Source: Candidatus Planktophila versatilis
Lineage (GTDB): Bacteria > Actinomycetota > Actinomycetes > Nanopelagicales > Nanopelagicaceae
Assembly (NCBI RefSeq): GCF_002288265.1
Contig: NZ_CP016778.1
Span: forward strand, 558,001-622,000
Direction of reading: 5' to 3'
DNA length: 64,000 nucleotides
Made by a program: the position numbers and the translations under genes. Within the stretch, counting starts at the first letter, position 1. The number at the start of each line of letters is the position of its first letter. The notes below the pieces were generated by a model that ran no database searches, was not told where the DNA came from, and saw nothing but the letters and a program-made list of their open reading frames with translations. This document shows positions 39,542-56,148 of the stretch, in pieces.

Positions 39542-40968
39542 TGGCGCTCTGGGGCGGAAGGTTTTCGCAGTCTCCGGCGGAGGCTGTATTTGCGCTCTCA
39601 CAAAGTGTGCAATTTGATTGGCGTTTGGCTCCTTATGATCTTCGTTCATCACTTGCCCATCTTGCGGTACTAGAAAGCAGTGGGCTTCTTGATAAGAAGG
39701 TGGCTGCAGCAATTCGAAAGGCTTTAGAAGAGCTGGTTGCGGAAGTGGCTTCCGGAAAATTCACCTATCTTGCAACTGATGAAGATGTTCATAGCGCCTT
39801 AGAACGCGGTCTTACTGAAAAACTCGGTGAAATCGGAGGCGCACTTCGCGCCGGTAGATCACGTAATGATCAGGTGGCAACAGATCTGCGACTTTATGCC
39901 ATGGATGCGATGATTTCGATTGCTTTATCAATAGCCGAACTGCAAGAAGCGCTGATAGCAAAAGCAACCGAATACTCGGATGCTCCGGCTCCCGGATTTA
40001 CGCACCTACAACATGCACAGCCCGTGCTTTTTGGGCATGAGATTGCAAAGCACGTGCATGCATTTGCGCGAGATGCAGATCGTATTCAGGATTGGCTTAC
40101 TCGCACATCTGTCAGCCCACTTGGCTCAGGTGCACTAGCTGGATCATCCTTGCCGTTAGCACCGGAGGTCACTGCGAAAGCACTTGGTTTTACATCCAGT
40201 GCCGCTAATTCAATTGATGCCGTATCTGATCGTGATTTTGTTGCCGAAGCGCTATTCATTCTCTCCATGGTGGGAGTTCATCTCTCACGAATCGGTGAAG
40301 AATGGTGCATCTGGTCGACCACTGAATTTGGTTGGGCACGAGTATCAGATGCTTACTCCACTGGTTCCTCCATCATGCCGCAGAAGAAAAACCCGGATAT
40401 GGCAGAGCTTGCACGTGGCAAGTCAGGTCGTCTGATTGGAAATCTCACTGGCGTTCTTGCCATGCTCAAAGGTCTGCCCTTTGCATATAACCGCGATCTG
40501 CAAGAAGATAAAGAGCCACTCTTTGATTCCATTGATACCGTCTTGCTCGTTCTTCCAGCAGTGACCGGAATGGTGGCAACTACTGAATTCGATCGCGAGA
40601 AGATGGCACTTGCCGCACCTCTTGGTTTTTCACTTGCAACTGAAATTGCTGATTACTTGGTCAGGGCACACATTCCATTCGCGCAAGCACATGAAGCTGC
40701 TGGCAAATGTGTTGCGCTCTGCGAAGCATCTGGTCGCCAACTTCATCAGCTCACCGATGATGAGTTTGCAAAGATTCATCCAGCACTCAAAGGCGATGTT
40801 CGAGATGTGCTCACTGTGCAGGGCGCGCTTGCATCTCGTACGACACGTGGTGGCACCGCACCCTCTGCGCTAGCGCAACAATTGAGTGAGGCAAAAAGTT
40901 CTCTGGAAAAGACTCGCAGCGAATTCACTGCCGCAGCCAAAGCATTTTCGACCATGATGGGTGCGTGA
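39541..40968 (+). CDS. argH: Argininosuccinate lyase
   Basis: ArgH splits argininosuccinate into arginine and fumarate, the last step of the pathway. The 475-residue protein opens ALWGGRFSQSPAEAV, has ATDEDVHSALERGL, the catalytic histidine in FTHLQHAQPV, and the fumarase-superfamily signature GSSIMPQKKNPDMAELARG. It overlaps argR by one base and tyrS by 4 bp. argG, which makes its substrate, is not in this operon. Confidence 0.96.
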   Translation: MALWGGRFSQSPAEAVFALSQSVQFDWRLAPYDLRSSLAHLAVLESSGLLDKKVAAAIRKALEELVAEVASGKFTYLATDEDVHSALERGLTEKLGEIGGALRAGRSRNDQVATDLRLYAMDAMISIALSIAELQEALIAKATEYSDAPAPGFTHLQHAQPVLFGHEIAKHVHAFARDADRIQDWLTRTSVSPLGSGALAGSSLPLAPEVTAKALGFTSSAANSIDAVSDRDFVAEALFILSMVGVHLSRIGEEWCIWSTTEFGWARVSDAYSTGSSIMPQKKNPDMAELARGKSGRLIGNLTGVLAMLKGLPFAYNRDLQEDKEPLFDSIDTVLLVLPAVTGMVATTEFDREKMALAAPLGFSLATEIADYLVRAHIPFAQAHEAAGKCVALCEASGRQLHQLTDDEFAKIHPALKGDVRDVLTVQGALASRTTRGGTAPSALAQQLSEAKSSLEKTRSEFTAAAKAFSTMMGA

Positions 40969-42245
40969 GAACCGTGACCTACGATTTGCTAGATGACCTT
41001 AAGTGGCGTGGTCTCATTGCGCAGACAACAGATGAGGTCGAGCTGCGTAAGGCGCTAGCCAAGCCAATCACGCTCTATGTGGGCTTTGATCCGACGGCGC
41101 CGAGCATCCATGTGGGAAACCTAGTTGTTCTCTTTGTTCTACGCCGCTTTCAACTAGCTGGCCACAACCCGCTTCCGCTGGTTGGGGGAGCCACTGGCTT
41201 GGTGGGTGATCCCAGCGGTAAAAATGAAGAACGCACGCTGAATACAACTGAAGTTGTAGGGCAGTGGGTCGATCGTATAAAGGGGCAGCTTTCAAAGTTC
41301 ATGGACTTTGAGTCCAGTAAGAATCCGGCGGTGATGGTCAATAACCTGGACTGGACTGCGCCCATGTCGGCCATTGAGTTCTTACGCGACATTGGGAAGC
41401 ACTTTAGCGTTAATCAAATGTTGAATAAGGACGCGGTTTCATCTCGACTTGAAAAAGATGGCATTTCTTACACTGAGTTTTCATATCAAGTTCTCCAGTC
41501 GATGGATTACTTAGAACTTTACAAGCGCTATAACTGCACACTGCAAATAGGTGGCTCTGATCAATGGGGAAATATCACCGCTGGTCTAGATCTCATTCGA
41601 CGTGTTGAAAGTGCAAGTGCCCATGCACTGACCGTGCCACTACTGACAAAAGCTGATGGAACTAAATTTGGCAAGACAGCCGGCGGAAGTGTGTGGCTCG
41701 ATCCAGAGATGACCTCGCCATATTCCTTCTTCCAGTACTGGTTGAATTCAGATGATAAAGATGTCATCAACTTCCTTAAGGTATTTTCATTTAAATCACG
41801 CACCGAGATAGAAGCACTCGAATCAGCACATACCGCCAACCCTGGTGCACGCGAAGCTCATCGAGTACTTGCTAGAGAACTCACCTCACTTGTACATAGC
41901 CCAGAGATTGCAGAACGTGTTGAAGAAGCTGCGCGCGCACTCTTCGGCCAAGGTGATCTTGCATCACTGGATGAATCAACTTTGGCATCAGCTTTGGCTG
42001 AACTTCCACATACGCGAATTGAAAAGGGAGCTGAGATACCCACTTGGGTGGATTTGTTGGTTGCCACCGGTGTGGTTGATTCAAAATCTGCTGCTCGTCG
42101 GATCGTTAAAGAAGGTGGCGCATATCTCAATAATGAGAAGGTGGTTGGCGAAGATTTCCGTCTTCAAAAAACTGACTTTTTATGCGGAAAATATGCAGTT
42201 TTGCGTAAAGGCAAGCGAGACCTGGCGGCGGTAGAGCTCGGATAG
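40965..42245 (+). CDS. tyrS: Tyrosyl-tRNA synthetase
   Basis: TyrRS charges tRNA-Tyr. The 426-residue class I enzyme shows YVGFDPTAPSIHVGN with the HIGH-like motif (residues 49-52), the KMSKS-like KFGKT (234-238), and a C-terminal S4 RNA-binding domain (SAARRIVKEGGAYLNNEKV). The GTG at 40965 overlaps argH by 4 bp; a GTG at 40974 is a possible alternative start. argH-tyrS adjacency is common in Actinobacteria, and tyrS would be read from the arginine-controlled promoter unless it has its own. Confidence 0.95.
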   Translation: MRTVTYDLLDDLKWRGLIAQTTDEVELRKALAKPITLYVGFDPTAPSIHVGNLVVLFVLRRFQLAGHNPLPLVGGATGLVGDPSGKNEERTLNTTEVVGQWVDRIKGQLSKFMDFESSKNPAVMVNNLDWTAPMSAIEFLRDIGKHFSVNQMLNKDAVSSRLEKDGISYTEFSYQVLQSMDYLELYKRYNCTLQIGGSDQWGNITAGLDLIRRVESASAHALTVPLLTKADGTKFGKTAGGSVWLDPEMTSPYSFFQYWLNSDDKDVINFLKVFSFKSRTEIEALESAHTANPGAREAHRVLARELTSLVHSPEIAERVEEAARALFGQGDLASLDESTLASALAELPHTRIEKGAEIPTWVDLLVATGVVDSKSAARRIVKEGGAYLNNEKVVGEDFRLQKTDFLCGKYAVLRKGKRDLAAVELG

Positions 42246-42351
42246 CCGTTTGGGCGAAATCTCAAAAATGCCACTTTTTACGCATAAATACTGTAATTTT
42301 TTACTATTTTTAACTTAGCGATTATGTGTATTTTCGGCCAATTAGACGGAT

Positions 42352-42380
42352 TTGACCCCTGGGGGAGCGCGCCCTATAGT
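42352..42380 (+). promoter_or_regulatory. rRNA promoter P1
   Basis: TTGACC (42352-42357), a 17-bp spacer and TATAGT (42375-42380) make a near-consensus housekeeping promoter. The spacer and the bases after the -10 are GC-rich, as in growth-rate controlled promoters. Transcription should start near 42387. Confidence 0.8.
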
Positions 42381-42454
42381 TACGCTCCTTGCTGTGGAAC
42401 GGACTCAAACGAGGTCGTACAGCATTTCCCCAAATCTAGGCCATTTTGCCCGTT

Positions 42455-42483
42455 TTGACGCGTGCGAAGCTATGGACTAGATT
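42455..42483 (+). promoter_or_regulatory. rRNA promoter P2
   Basis: TTGACG (42455-42460), a 17-bp spacer and TAGATT (42478-42483) form a second promoter 103 bp after P1. Tandem promoters are usual for rrn operons. Confidence 0.7.
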
Positions 42484-42653
42484 TGGCGGTCTGCCCTGAA
42501 AAGCCGGAGAAATCCAGCGATGCAGTGCGCATCCGTACCTTGAGAACTCAACAGCGTGCCATAAGTCAATGCCGGAGAATGGTGTTAATTCGCCATTCTC
42601 TAAATAAATACTTCAATGAAGTATGTACCAGATGCTATTTATAGCTTCTGGAA

Positions 42654-47676
<5,023 letters not shown>

Positions 47677-47767
47677 GAGATACGGTCGAGAACCACAAAT
47701 AAGGAGATCTTCTTCAATGAAGATCAGACTTCTTAGTTGTGAGTTCATGTCCAAAACTCAATAGCGT

Positions 47768-47884
47768 TTCGGCAACCATAGCGTGAGGGAAACACCCGGT
47801 CCCATTCCGAACCCGGAAGTTAAGCCTTACAGCGTCGATGGTACTGCACGGGTGACCTTGTGGGAGAGTAGAACGTTGCCGGAC
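47768..47884 (+). rRNA. rrf: 5S ribosomal RNA
   Basis: The gene is about 117 nt, 120 bp after 23S. The ends pair (TTCGGCAAC with GTTGCCGGA), and the conserved CCCATTCCGAACCCGGAAGT and the TGGGAGAGTAG segments are present. It ends the rrn operon, just before a strong terminator. Confidence 0.94.
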
Positions 47885-47893
47885 TTCTTTTAT

Positions 47894-47928
47894 AAAAAGG
47901 GGCGCTTATTCGTAAGCGCCCCTTTTTT
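47894..47928 (+). terminator. Rho-independent terminator of the rrn operon
   Basis: A 14-15 bp perfect stem (47894-47908 with 47913-47927) has a stable TTCG tetraloop, and six T bases follow the GC part at 47923-47928. It is the strongest terminator in the window. The matching A-run upstream means it could also work on the opposite strand. Confidence 0.95.
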
Positions 47929-47975
47929 ATTTCTCAAGAAGTTAGAATGATTCAGATAATTAAGGAGATTAACCT

Positions 47976-48821
47976 ATGGAAGAGCGTCCACGCAATAACA
48001 GCGGTCGTCCATCTTCCGGTCGTCCTTCATCAGATCGCCCAGCTCGTGGTGGTCGCACAGAGCGTCCAGGGGCTCCCCGCAAGGTATCTGAGGGTCGTGA
48101 AGTCAGCGATCCACGCGGGTTTCAAGCCCCTCCACAAGAACGAGACCAATCTCGTATTCGTCCAAGAATTTTTGAACCAGATATTCCAGAAGATGTCACC
48201 GGTGAAGAGTTAGAAAAAAGTGTTCGCGCCGAGTTATTAAGTTTGTCGGCAGAAAATGCCAAGGTTGTTGCGCGCCATATGGTCTGTGTCAATCTTTATA
48301 TGGATGTTGATCCGGAATTGGCACATAAGCACGCTGTTGCCGCGGCCCATCACGCTGGGCGTTTAGCTGTTGTCCGCGAGACAGCCGGTTATGCCGCCTA
48401 TCGCGCCGGGCATTATGAAATTGCGCTAAAAGAATTACGCGCTGCCAACCGAATTTCTGGTGATGTCTCGATGTGGCCGGTCATGGCCGATTGCGAACGA
48501 GGTCTTGGTAAACCACTGAAAGCGTTGAGTTTGGCTGGTTCACCAGAGGTGAAGCGACTTGATAAGTCGGAAGAGATTGAGATGCGCATTGTGGCATCCG
48601 GTGCTCGTCGTGATCTGGGTGAAGTAGATGCCGCGGTTGTCACTTTGCAATGTAAGGAATTGAAGAATGAAAGTGATGAGTGGGCGGTGCGCTTGCGTTA
48701 TGCCTATGCCGATGCGCTGGAGGCTGCCGGAAGGTTAGCGGAAGCTTCCGAGTGGTTTAGCAAGTGTGCAGCTATCGATCATGAGGAATCTACTGATGCA
48801 CAAGAGCGGGCAGCGAAATAA
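47976..48821 (+). CDS. TPR-like protein with disordered basic N-terminus
   Basis: The 281-residue protein has a low-complexity N-terminus (residues 1-55, rich in Arg, Ser, Pro and Gly) followed by about 200 residues of alpha-helical repeats that look like tetratricopeptide units (HAGRLAVVRETAGYAAYRAGHYEIALKELRAA and YADALEAAGRLAEASEWF at the end). Similar proteins of unknown function are found near tlyA/nadK/recN in Actinobacteria. A TAGAAT box (47943-47948) and an AAGGAGAT ribosome binding site precede it. The N-terminal part could bind RNA or ribosomes; that is speculation. Confidence 0.82.
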   Translation: MEERPRNNSGRPSSGRPSSDRPARGGRTERPGAPRKVSEGREVSDPRGFQAPPQERDQSRIRPRIFEPDIPEDVTGEELEKSVRAELLSLSAENAKVVARHMVCVNLYMDVDPELAHKHAVAAAHHAGRLAVVRETAGYAAYRAGHYEIALKELRAANRISGDVSMWPVMADCERGLGKPLKALSLAGSPEVKRLDKSEEIEMRIVASGARRDLGEVDAAVVTLQCKELKNESDEWAVRLRYAYADALEAAGRLAEASEWFSKCAAIDHEESTDAQERAAK

Positions 48822-48830
48822 TTATCCACA
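48822..48830. promoter_or_regulatory. Consensus DnaA box
   Basis: TTATCCACA, an exact match to the DnaA box, begins at the base after the TPR gene stop and 78 bp before the ssb-like gene. A single site is not an origin; it may link the SSB paralog to DnaA, or be chance. Confidence 0.4.
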
Positions 48831-48907
48831 TCAGCAAATAATCGGCAAGAAAGTGTCATAGCCATCAATCATCATCGCGTCTTAACAATTCGCATGAAGG
48901 GCTCACG

Positions 48908-49279
48908 ATGTCACCAGTTGCTAAAGCTGCCACCAAAAAGAAGTCAGTTAAACAAGTAGTCTCAGATGATGTTGAGATTGATTACTCGCTCAACGATCTC
49001 TTGCTTCGAGGTCGCGTATCGGCGCAAGCCACAAGTAAAGAATTGCCCAGTGGCGATAAAGTCGTTGAATTTAGGCTCATCATTACTCGATCCGAACGAG
49101 AGGGTGTCGACACTCTTGATATTGCCGCATGGAGTGCCAAGAGTCGCAAGATTGCCCTGACACTGCAAGGCGATGAGTGGATTGAAGTCTCAGGTTCGAT
49201 TCACAGACGGTTTTGGCAGAGCCCTACCGGCGTTGCTAGCCGTTGGCAGATTGAGGCCGATGAAATCCTGCGCCTTTAG
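48908..49279 (+). CDS. Single-stranded DNA-binding protein paralog (OB fold)
   Basis: The 123-residue protein is a short SSB-like OB-fold protein: LLLRGRVSAQATSKELPSGD, VVEFRLIITRSER, LDIAAWSAKSRKIALTLQGDEWIEVSGSIHRRFW. It lacks the glycine-rich linker and acidic C-terminal tip that replicative SSB uses to bind partners, and ends at EILRL. It is probably an SsbB-type accessory protein or specialised variant, with the main ssb elsewhere. GAAGGG upstream is its likely ribosome binding site. Confidence 0.82.
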   Translation: MSPVAKAATKKKSVKQVVSDDVEIDYSLNDLLLRGRVSAQATSKELPSGDKVVEFRLIITRSEREGVDTLDIAAWSAKSRKIALTLQGDEWIEVSGSIHRRFWQSPTGVASRWQIEADEILRL

Positions 49280-49307
49280 CTTAAGCGCGCTGGACAGGTA
49301 AAATCGC

Positions 49308-49313
49308 TACGCT
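49308..49313 (+). promoter_or_regulatory. Candidate -10 box for leaderless mRNA of the 100-residue protein
   Basis: TACGCT ends 6 nt before the ATG at 49320 and there is no ribosome binding site. A second hexamer, TAAAAT at 49299-49304, could serve instead with a 15-nt leader. Confidence 0.5.
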
Positions 49314-49319
49314 AAGGCT

Positions 49320-49622
49320 ATGGCTAAGACCCAACCGTCGGAATTCTTTTCCACCTTAAAGAGTTACGCCCAGAAGCTTTCCGATGGAGAACGCACGCCC
49401 GCCGAAGTCGCCGCAGCGCTCAATGACTGGGCCAAGGAGAGCGCCGATTCAGTCAAAGGGCGAATCCATGATGAGGTTGAGGCCGCGGTTTTGAAGATGG
49501 GCTTTGTTAAGCGCGAAGAGTTCGATGAACTTGCTAAAGAGGTAAAACGTTTGAAGAAGGCGCAATCAAAGAAATCTGATGGCAAGAAATCGGCGACGAA
49601 GAAGAAGGAAAGTAGAAAATGA
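49320..49622 (+). CDS. Small coiled-coil protein with lysine-rich tail
   Basis: I do not recognise a function for this 100-residue protein. It is predicted to be helical, with a coiled coil at about 62-85 (VKREEFDELAKEVKRLKKA) and a Lys/Ser tail. The VKREEFDEL segment recalls the BMFP/UbiK-type coiled coil, but the match is too short to claim. It is first in a probable operon with a 48-residue protein, tlyA, nadK and recN, and overlaps the next gene by 4 bp. Confidence 0.8.
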   Translation: MAKTQPSEFFSTLKSYAQKLSDGERTPAEVAAALNDWAKESADSVKGRIHDEVEAAVLKMGFVKREEFDELAKEVKRLKKAQSKKSDGKKSATKKKESRK

Positions 49623-49765
49623 GCGAAGAAGAGTTAGATTTAGTGCAAAAGGTTCGGGAAGAACTTGAAGAGATTGAAGTCAGTGATATCTCAGAGCACT
49701 CTGCTCGTTTTGAAGCACTCCATGAAAAATTGCAAGAGTCACTTAAGTCAATCGATAATCTCTAG
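49619..49765 (+). CDS. 48-residue acidic helical protein
   Basis: This short reading frame starts at an ATG overlapping the previous stop (ATGA) and ends with TAG at 49763-49765, 9 bp before tlyA. It encodes MSEEELDLVQKVREELEEIE then VSDISEHSARFEALHEKLQE and a short tail: highly acidic, helical, with heptad-like leucines. Its overlap with the gene before it and its fit between two genes argue that it is real. Function is unknown; with the basic coiled-coil neighbour it could form an opposite-charge pair. Confidence 0.72.
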   Translation: MSEEELDLVQKVREELEEIEVSDISEHSARFEALHEKLQESLKSIDNL

Positions 49766-49774
49766 CTAATTGCC

Positions 49775-50563
49775 ATGAAAACTCGTTTAGATGCCGAACT
49801 CGTTCGACGCGAACTAGCACGCTCGCGTGAGCATGCGGCAGATCTGATTGAGTCTCGTTCTGTTCTAGTCGGTGGAATTCCAGCAACAAAACCAGCTTCG
49901 CAAGTTGATGCCGAGACCTCCATAGTTCTACAAGGTGATCGAGATGATTTTGTCTCGCGCGGTGGCCACAAGTTAGCCGGCGCCTTGGATTTCTTTACCG
50001 GGGTAGAGATCGATGGGCGCACATGTCTTGATGCGGGGGCTTCAACTGGTGGATTCACAGATGTCTTATTGCGACGCGGGGCAAAACTCGTTGTTGCCGT
50101 TGATGTGGGATATGGCCAGCTGGCATGGGGGCTACGACAAGATCCGCGAGTGAAAATCCTTGATCGCACAAATATTCGCCACCTTACTGGTGATCAAATC
50201 GCTGAAGATATCGATCTCGTGGTTGCAGACCTTTCCTTCATTTCACTTTCTTTGGTCTTGCCAGCGCTGGCTGCAGTCTCAAAGCCCGATGCCGATTTTG
50301 TATTAATGGTGAAACCTCAGTTTGAGGTGGGTCGTGAAAAGTTGGGTGCTGGTGGTGTTGTACGAGATCCTGCTTTGCGCAGGGCTGCAGTTCTAGATGT
50401 TGCAGAGTCTGCCTACGATGTTGGACTCGGCACACTTGGAATCGCTGCAAGTCCACTTCCAGGACCTGCTGGCAATGTTGAATATTTCCTATGGTTACGA
50501 CGTGGTGCACCTGAAATTAATGAAACAGCACTTGATGAAGCGATTGCGGCAGGTCCGGAATAA
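49775..50563 (+). CDS. tlyA: TlyA-family rRNA (cytidine-2'-O)-methyltransferase
   Basis: TlyA methylates 16S and, in many species, 23S rRNA at cytidines near the subunit bridge; loss causes capreomycin resistance in mycobacteria. The 262-residue protein has an N-terminal S4 domain (residues 1-60, ARSREHAADLIESRSVLVGG), FVSRGGHKLAGALDFF, and the SAM-binding LDAGASTGGFTDVLLRRGA and VADLSFISLS. The C-terminal VEYFLWLR is conserved. It overlaps the nadK ATG by one base. Confidence 0.93.
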   Translation: MKTRLDAELVRRELARSREHAADLIESRSVLVGGIPATKPASQVDAETSIVLQGDRDDFVSRGGHKLAGALDFFTGVEIDGRTCLDAGASTGGFTDVLLRRGAKLVVAVDVGYGQLAWGLRQDPRVKILDRTNIRHLTGDQIAEDIDLVVADLSFISLSLVLPALAAVSKPDADFVLMVKPQFEVGREKLGAGGVVRDPALRRAAVLDVAESAYDVGLGTLGIAASPLPGPAGNVEYFLWLRRGAPEINETALDEAIAAGPE

Positions 50564-51412
50564 TGAGTATTCGTAGCGTCGCATTTCTTGTTAATCCATC
50601 TCGCCCAGAAGCGATTAGCGCGGCCGGTGAGTTAGCACCGCTTCTTTTCTCAGCTGGATTTTCACTCTACACAATTTCCGATATTGAAATCGAAGGAATC
50701 AAGAAGGTAGCCGCGGCAGATCTACCAGAGATTGAATTAGCAGTAGTACTGGGTGGCGATGGAACAATTCTTCGAGCCGCTGAGGTAACCCTTACCCGCA
50801 AGATTCCGCTGCTTGGTATTAACTTGGGAAATGTTGGATTCCTGGCTGAAGTAGATCGGCCAACAATTAAAGCGATAGCACAGAGCATTATTGATAAGAG
50901 TTACGTGAGTGAAAACCGGATGGTTCTGCAATTCGAGATTGAACGTGGCGGAAAAGTTGTCTCAACTGGTTGGGCGCTCAATGAAGTAACTGTTGAACGT
51001 GATGCGACCACGATGGTTGAACTCTTCGTTGAAATTGATCGGCGCCCCTTATCGCACTGGGGCTGCGATGGAGTCATTTGCTCAACCCCAACTGGTTCAA
51101 CTGCCTACGCATTTAGTGCTGGTGGTCCAGTTTTATGGCCTGAAATTGAAGCTTTGGTCTTACTACCAATCTCTGCTCACGCACTCTTTTCTAGACCAAT
51201 GGTGGTTTCTCCGAAGTCAGAGATCATCATCACCGTGGAATCTTCCGCTGCCTTGTTATCGGCAGATGCTCTTCGTAAGACACCATTGCAGTTAGGTGAT
51301 CGAGTGATCATCACTCGTGATGAACGCACCATTAAGTTATCGCACGTCTCATCAACGCTCTTCACCGACCGCCTGGTTGCAAAGTTCAAGCTTCCCGTTG
51401 AAGGTTGGCGCG

Positions 51413-51420
<8 letters not shown>
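50563..51420 (+). CDS. nadK: NAD kinase
   Basis: NadK phosphorylates NAD to NADP. The 285-residue protein has the catalytic motif VVLGGDGTILRAAE, LLGINLGNVGFLAE, the substrate-binding STPTGSTAYAFSAGGP, and LLPISAHALFSRPMV. The one-base overlap with tlyA and the 8-bp overlap with recN indicate an operon; tlyA-nadK-recN is a conserved actinobacterial order. Confidence 0.95.
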
Positions 51421-54798
<3,378 letters not shown>

Positions 54799-54816
54799 GT
54801 ATAGCGCGGGGGATTG

Positions 54817-55734
54817 ATGAACTTTCACACCGCCAGTACCAACTACCTCAATCATTTACGTATCGAGCGAGCATTAGCCACAAACACCATTGAGTCTTAT
54901 CAACGAGACTTAGGTAAGTTTGCACTTTTTCTTAACTCTGGCAACGAGGATTTTTCACATCTATCACCAACACACATTGAAGCTTTTGAAGTTTTCCTGA
55001 AAGATACCAAAATGAGTGGATCGAGCATCAACAGGTGTATTTCCGCACTCAAAGGTTTCTATCGATACTGTGCTCTTGAATATGAGATTTCAAATCCCAT
55101 GACTGAATCAACGACGCTCAAGACCCCACGACGTCTGCCTAAGGCATTATCAATCAGCGAAATCACCTCGCTGATTGAATCAGCTAAGCGAGAGGGAGAT
55201 CCAATCTCGCTCCGAGATATTGCAATCTTGGAAATTTTATACTCCACCGGCGCCCGGGTAAGTGAAGTCATCGGCATTAACTTTGCGGACGTGGCAACAC
55301 AAGATTTAGAAGGCGAACGAATTTCAGTGGTGAAATTGCGAGGCAAAGGCTCCAAGGAGCGAATAGTCCCACTGGGTAAATTCGCCTTCACCGCACTCGA
55401 TGACTATTTGGTTCGCACCAGACCACTTCTTGCGGCTAAGAATGCAAAGAGTGAGAGTGCACTCTTTCTTAACTCTCGCGGGAAGCGACTCTCGCGTCAG
55501 AGTGCTTGGCAGATAGTTCTAGATTCCGCTGTTGCGACCGGCCTTGAGGGCAAGGTGTCACCGCACGTATTTAGGCACTCATATGCAACGCATTTACTCG
55601 ATGGTGGGGCAGATATTCGAGTCGTTCAAGAACTACTAGGGCATTCATCGGTGACTACAACCCAGATTTACACCCTGATTACTATCGATAAAGTGCGTGA
55701 GAGCTACAGTTCAGCTCACCCGAGAGCGAAGTGA
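54817..55734 (+). CDS. xerD: Site-specific tyrosine recombinase XerD
   Basis: XerD, with XerC, resolves chromosome dimers at dif. The 305-residue protein has an N-terminal SAM-like core-binding domain and the catalytic residues Arg147 (STGARVSE), His250 and Arg253 (HVFRHSYATHLLDGGAD), His276 (LLGHSSVTT) and Tyr285 (QIYT). The ATG at 54817 is preferred to the TTG just before it because of the upstream GGGGGA. It follows pyrG and abuts the convergent RHH gene, stop to stop, with no gap. It is the core recombinase, not a phage integrase. Confidence 0.92.
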   Translation: MNFHTASTNYLNHLRIERALATNTIESYQRDLGKFALFLNSGNEDFSHLSPTHIEAFEVFLKDTKMSGSSINRCISALKGFYRYCALEYEISNPMTESTTLKTPRRLPKALSISEITSLIESAKREGDPISLRDIAILEILYSTGARVSEVIGINFADVATQDLEGERISVVKLRGKGSKERIVPLGKFAFTALDDYLVRTRPLLAAKNAKSESALFLNSRGKRLSRQSAWQIVLDSAVATGLEGKVSPHVFRHSYATHLLDGGADIRVVQELLGHSSVTTTQIYTLITIDKVRESYSSAHPRAK

Positions 55735-56148
55735 TTACAGCCCGCGAAGACGTCGAGCAAGGATGCTCTGATCACCCTTAGCTTCTAAATCAGCAATGAT
55801 GACAGCGATTGATTCGCGGACAATGCGACCACGATCAACAGCTAAACCTAAGTCACCGCGTAACATCAAACGCGCTTGATCTAGATCAAAGAGCTCATCA
55901 GTTGATAAGTACACAGTGATCTTCTCTTCATGAAGTTCGCGACCTGATGGAGATTTCTCGGCCGCGGTAACTCGTCTGCGAGAAATTGTGCGAACACCCT
56001 TCTTGGTCTTTGTTTGTGACGTGCCAACCGGTTGTGGGGAAGTGGGTGCAGCAGGTGCGGCTTCAACTACTTGTCGAACGGCGCTCAGTGCTGGGGTATT
56101 AGCGCGGAATAATTCATCTGCTCCGGGCAAGCTTGCTCTGCGTGTCAT
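55735..56148 (-). CDS. Ribbon-helix-helix-like partner of ParA
   Basis: This 137-residue protein is basic and probably disordered over residues 1-75, then has a segment (KITVYLSTDELFDLDQARLML, then DRGRIVRESIAVIIADLE) that looks like a ribbon-helix-helix DNA-binding fold. Homologs next to the scpA-linked ParA are conserved in Actinobacteria without assigned function. It overlaps the ParA stop by 4 bp (ATGA), so the two are coupled. It could be the DNA-binding adaptor that the ParA ATPase moves or is controlled by; that is inference. Confidence 0.8.
   Translation of the reverse strand: MTRRASLPGADELFRANTPALSAVRQVVEAAPAAPTSPQPVGTSQTKTKKGVRTISRRRVTAAEKSPSGRELHEEKITVYLSTDELFDLDQARLMLRGDLGLAVDRGRIVRESIAVIIADLEAKGDQSILARRLRGL

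Noticed and set aside
54817-55734. A tyrosine recombinase as the mark of a prophage or integrative element
   Set aside because: It is flanked by pyrG and chromosome segregation genes in the standard actinobacterial order, has XerD features and length, and no att repeats, tRNA or phage genes are nearby.
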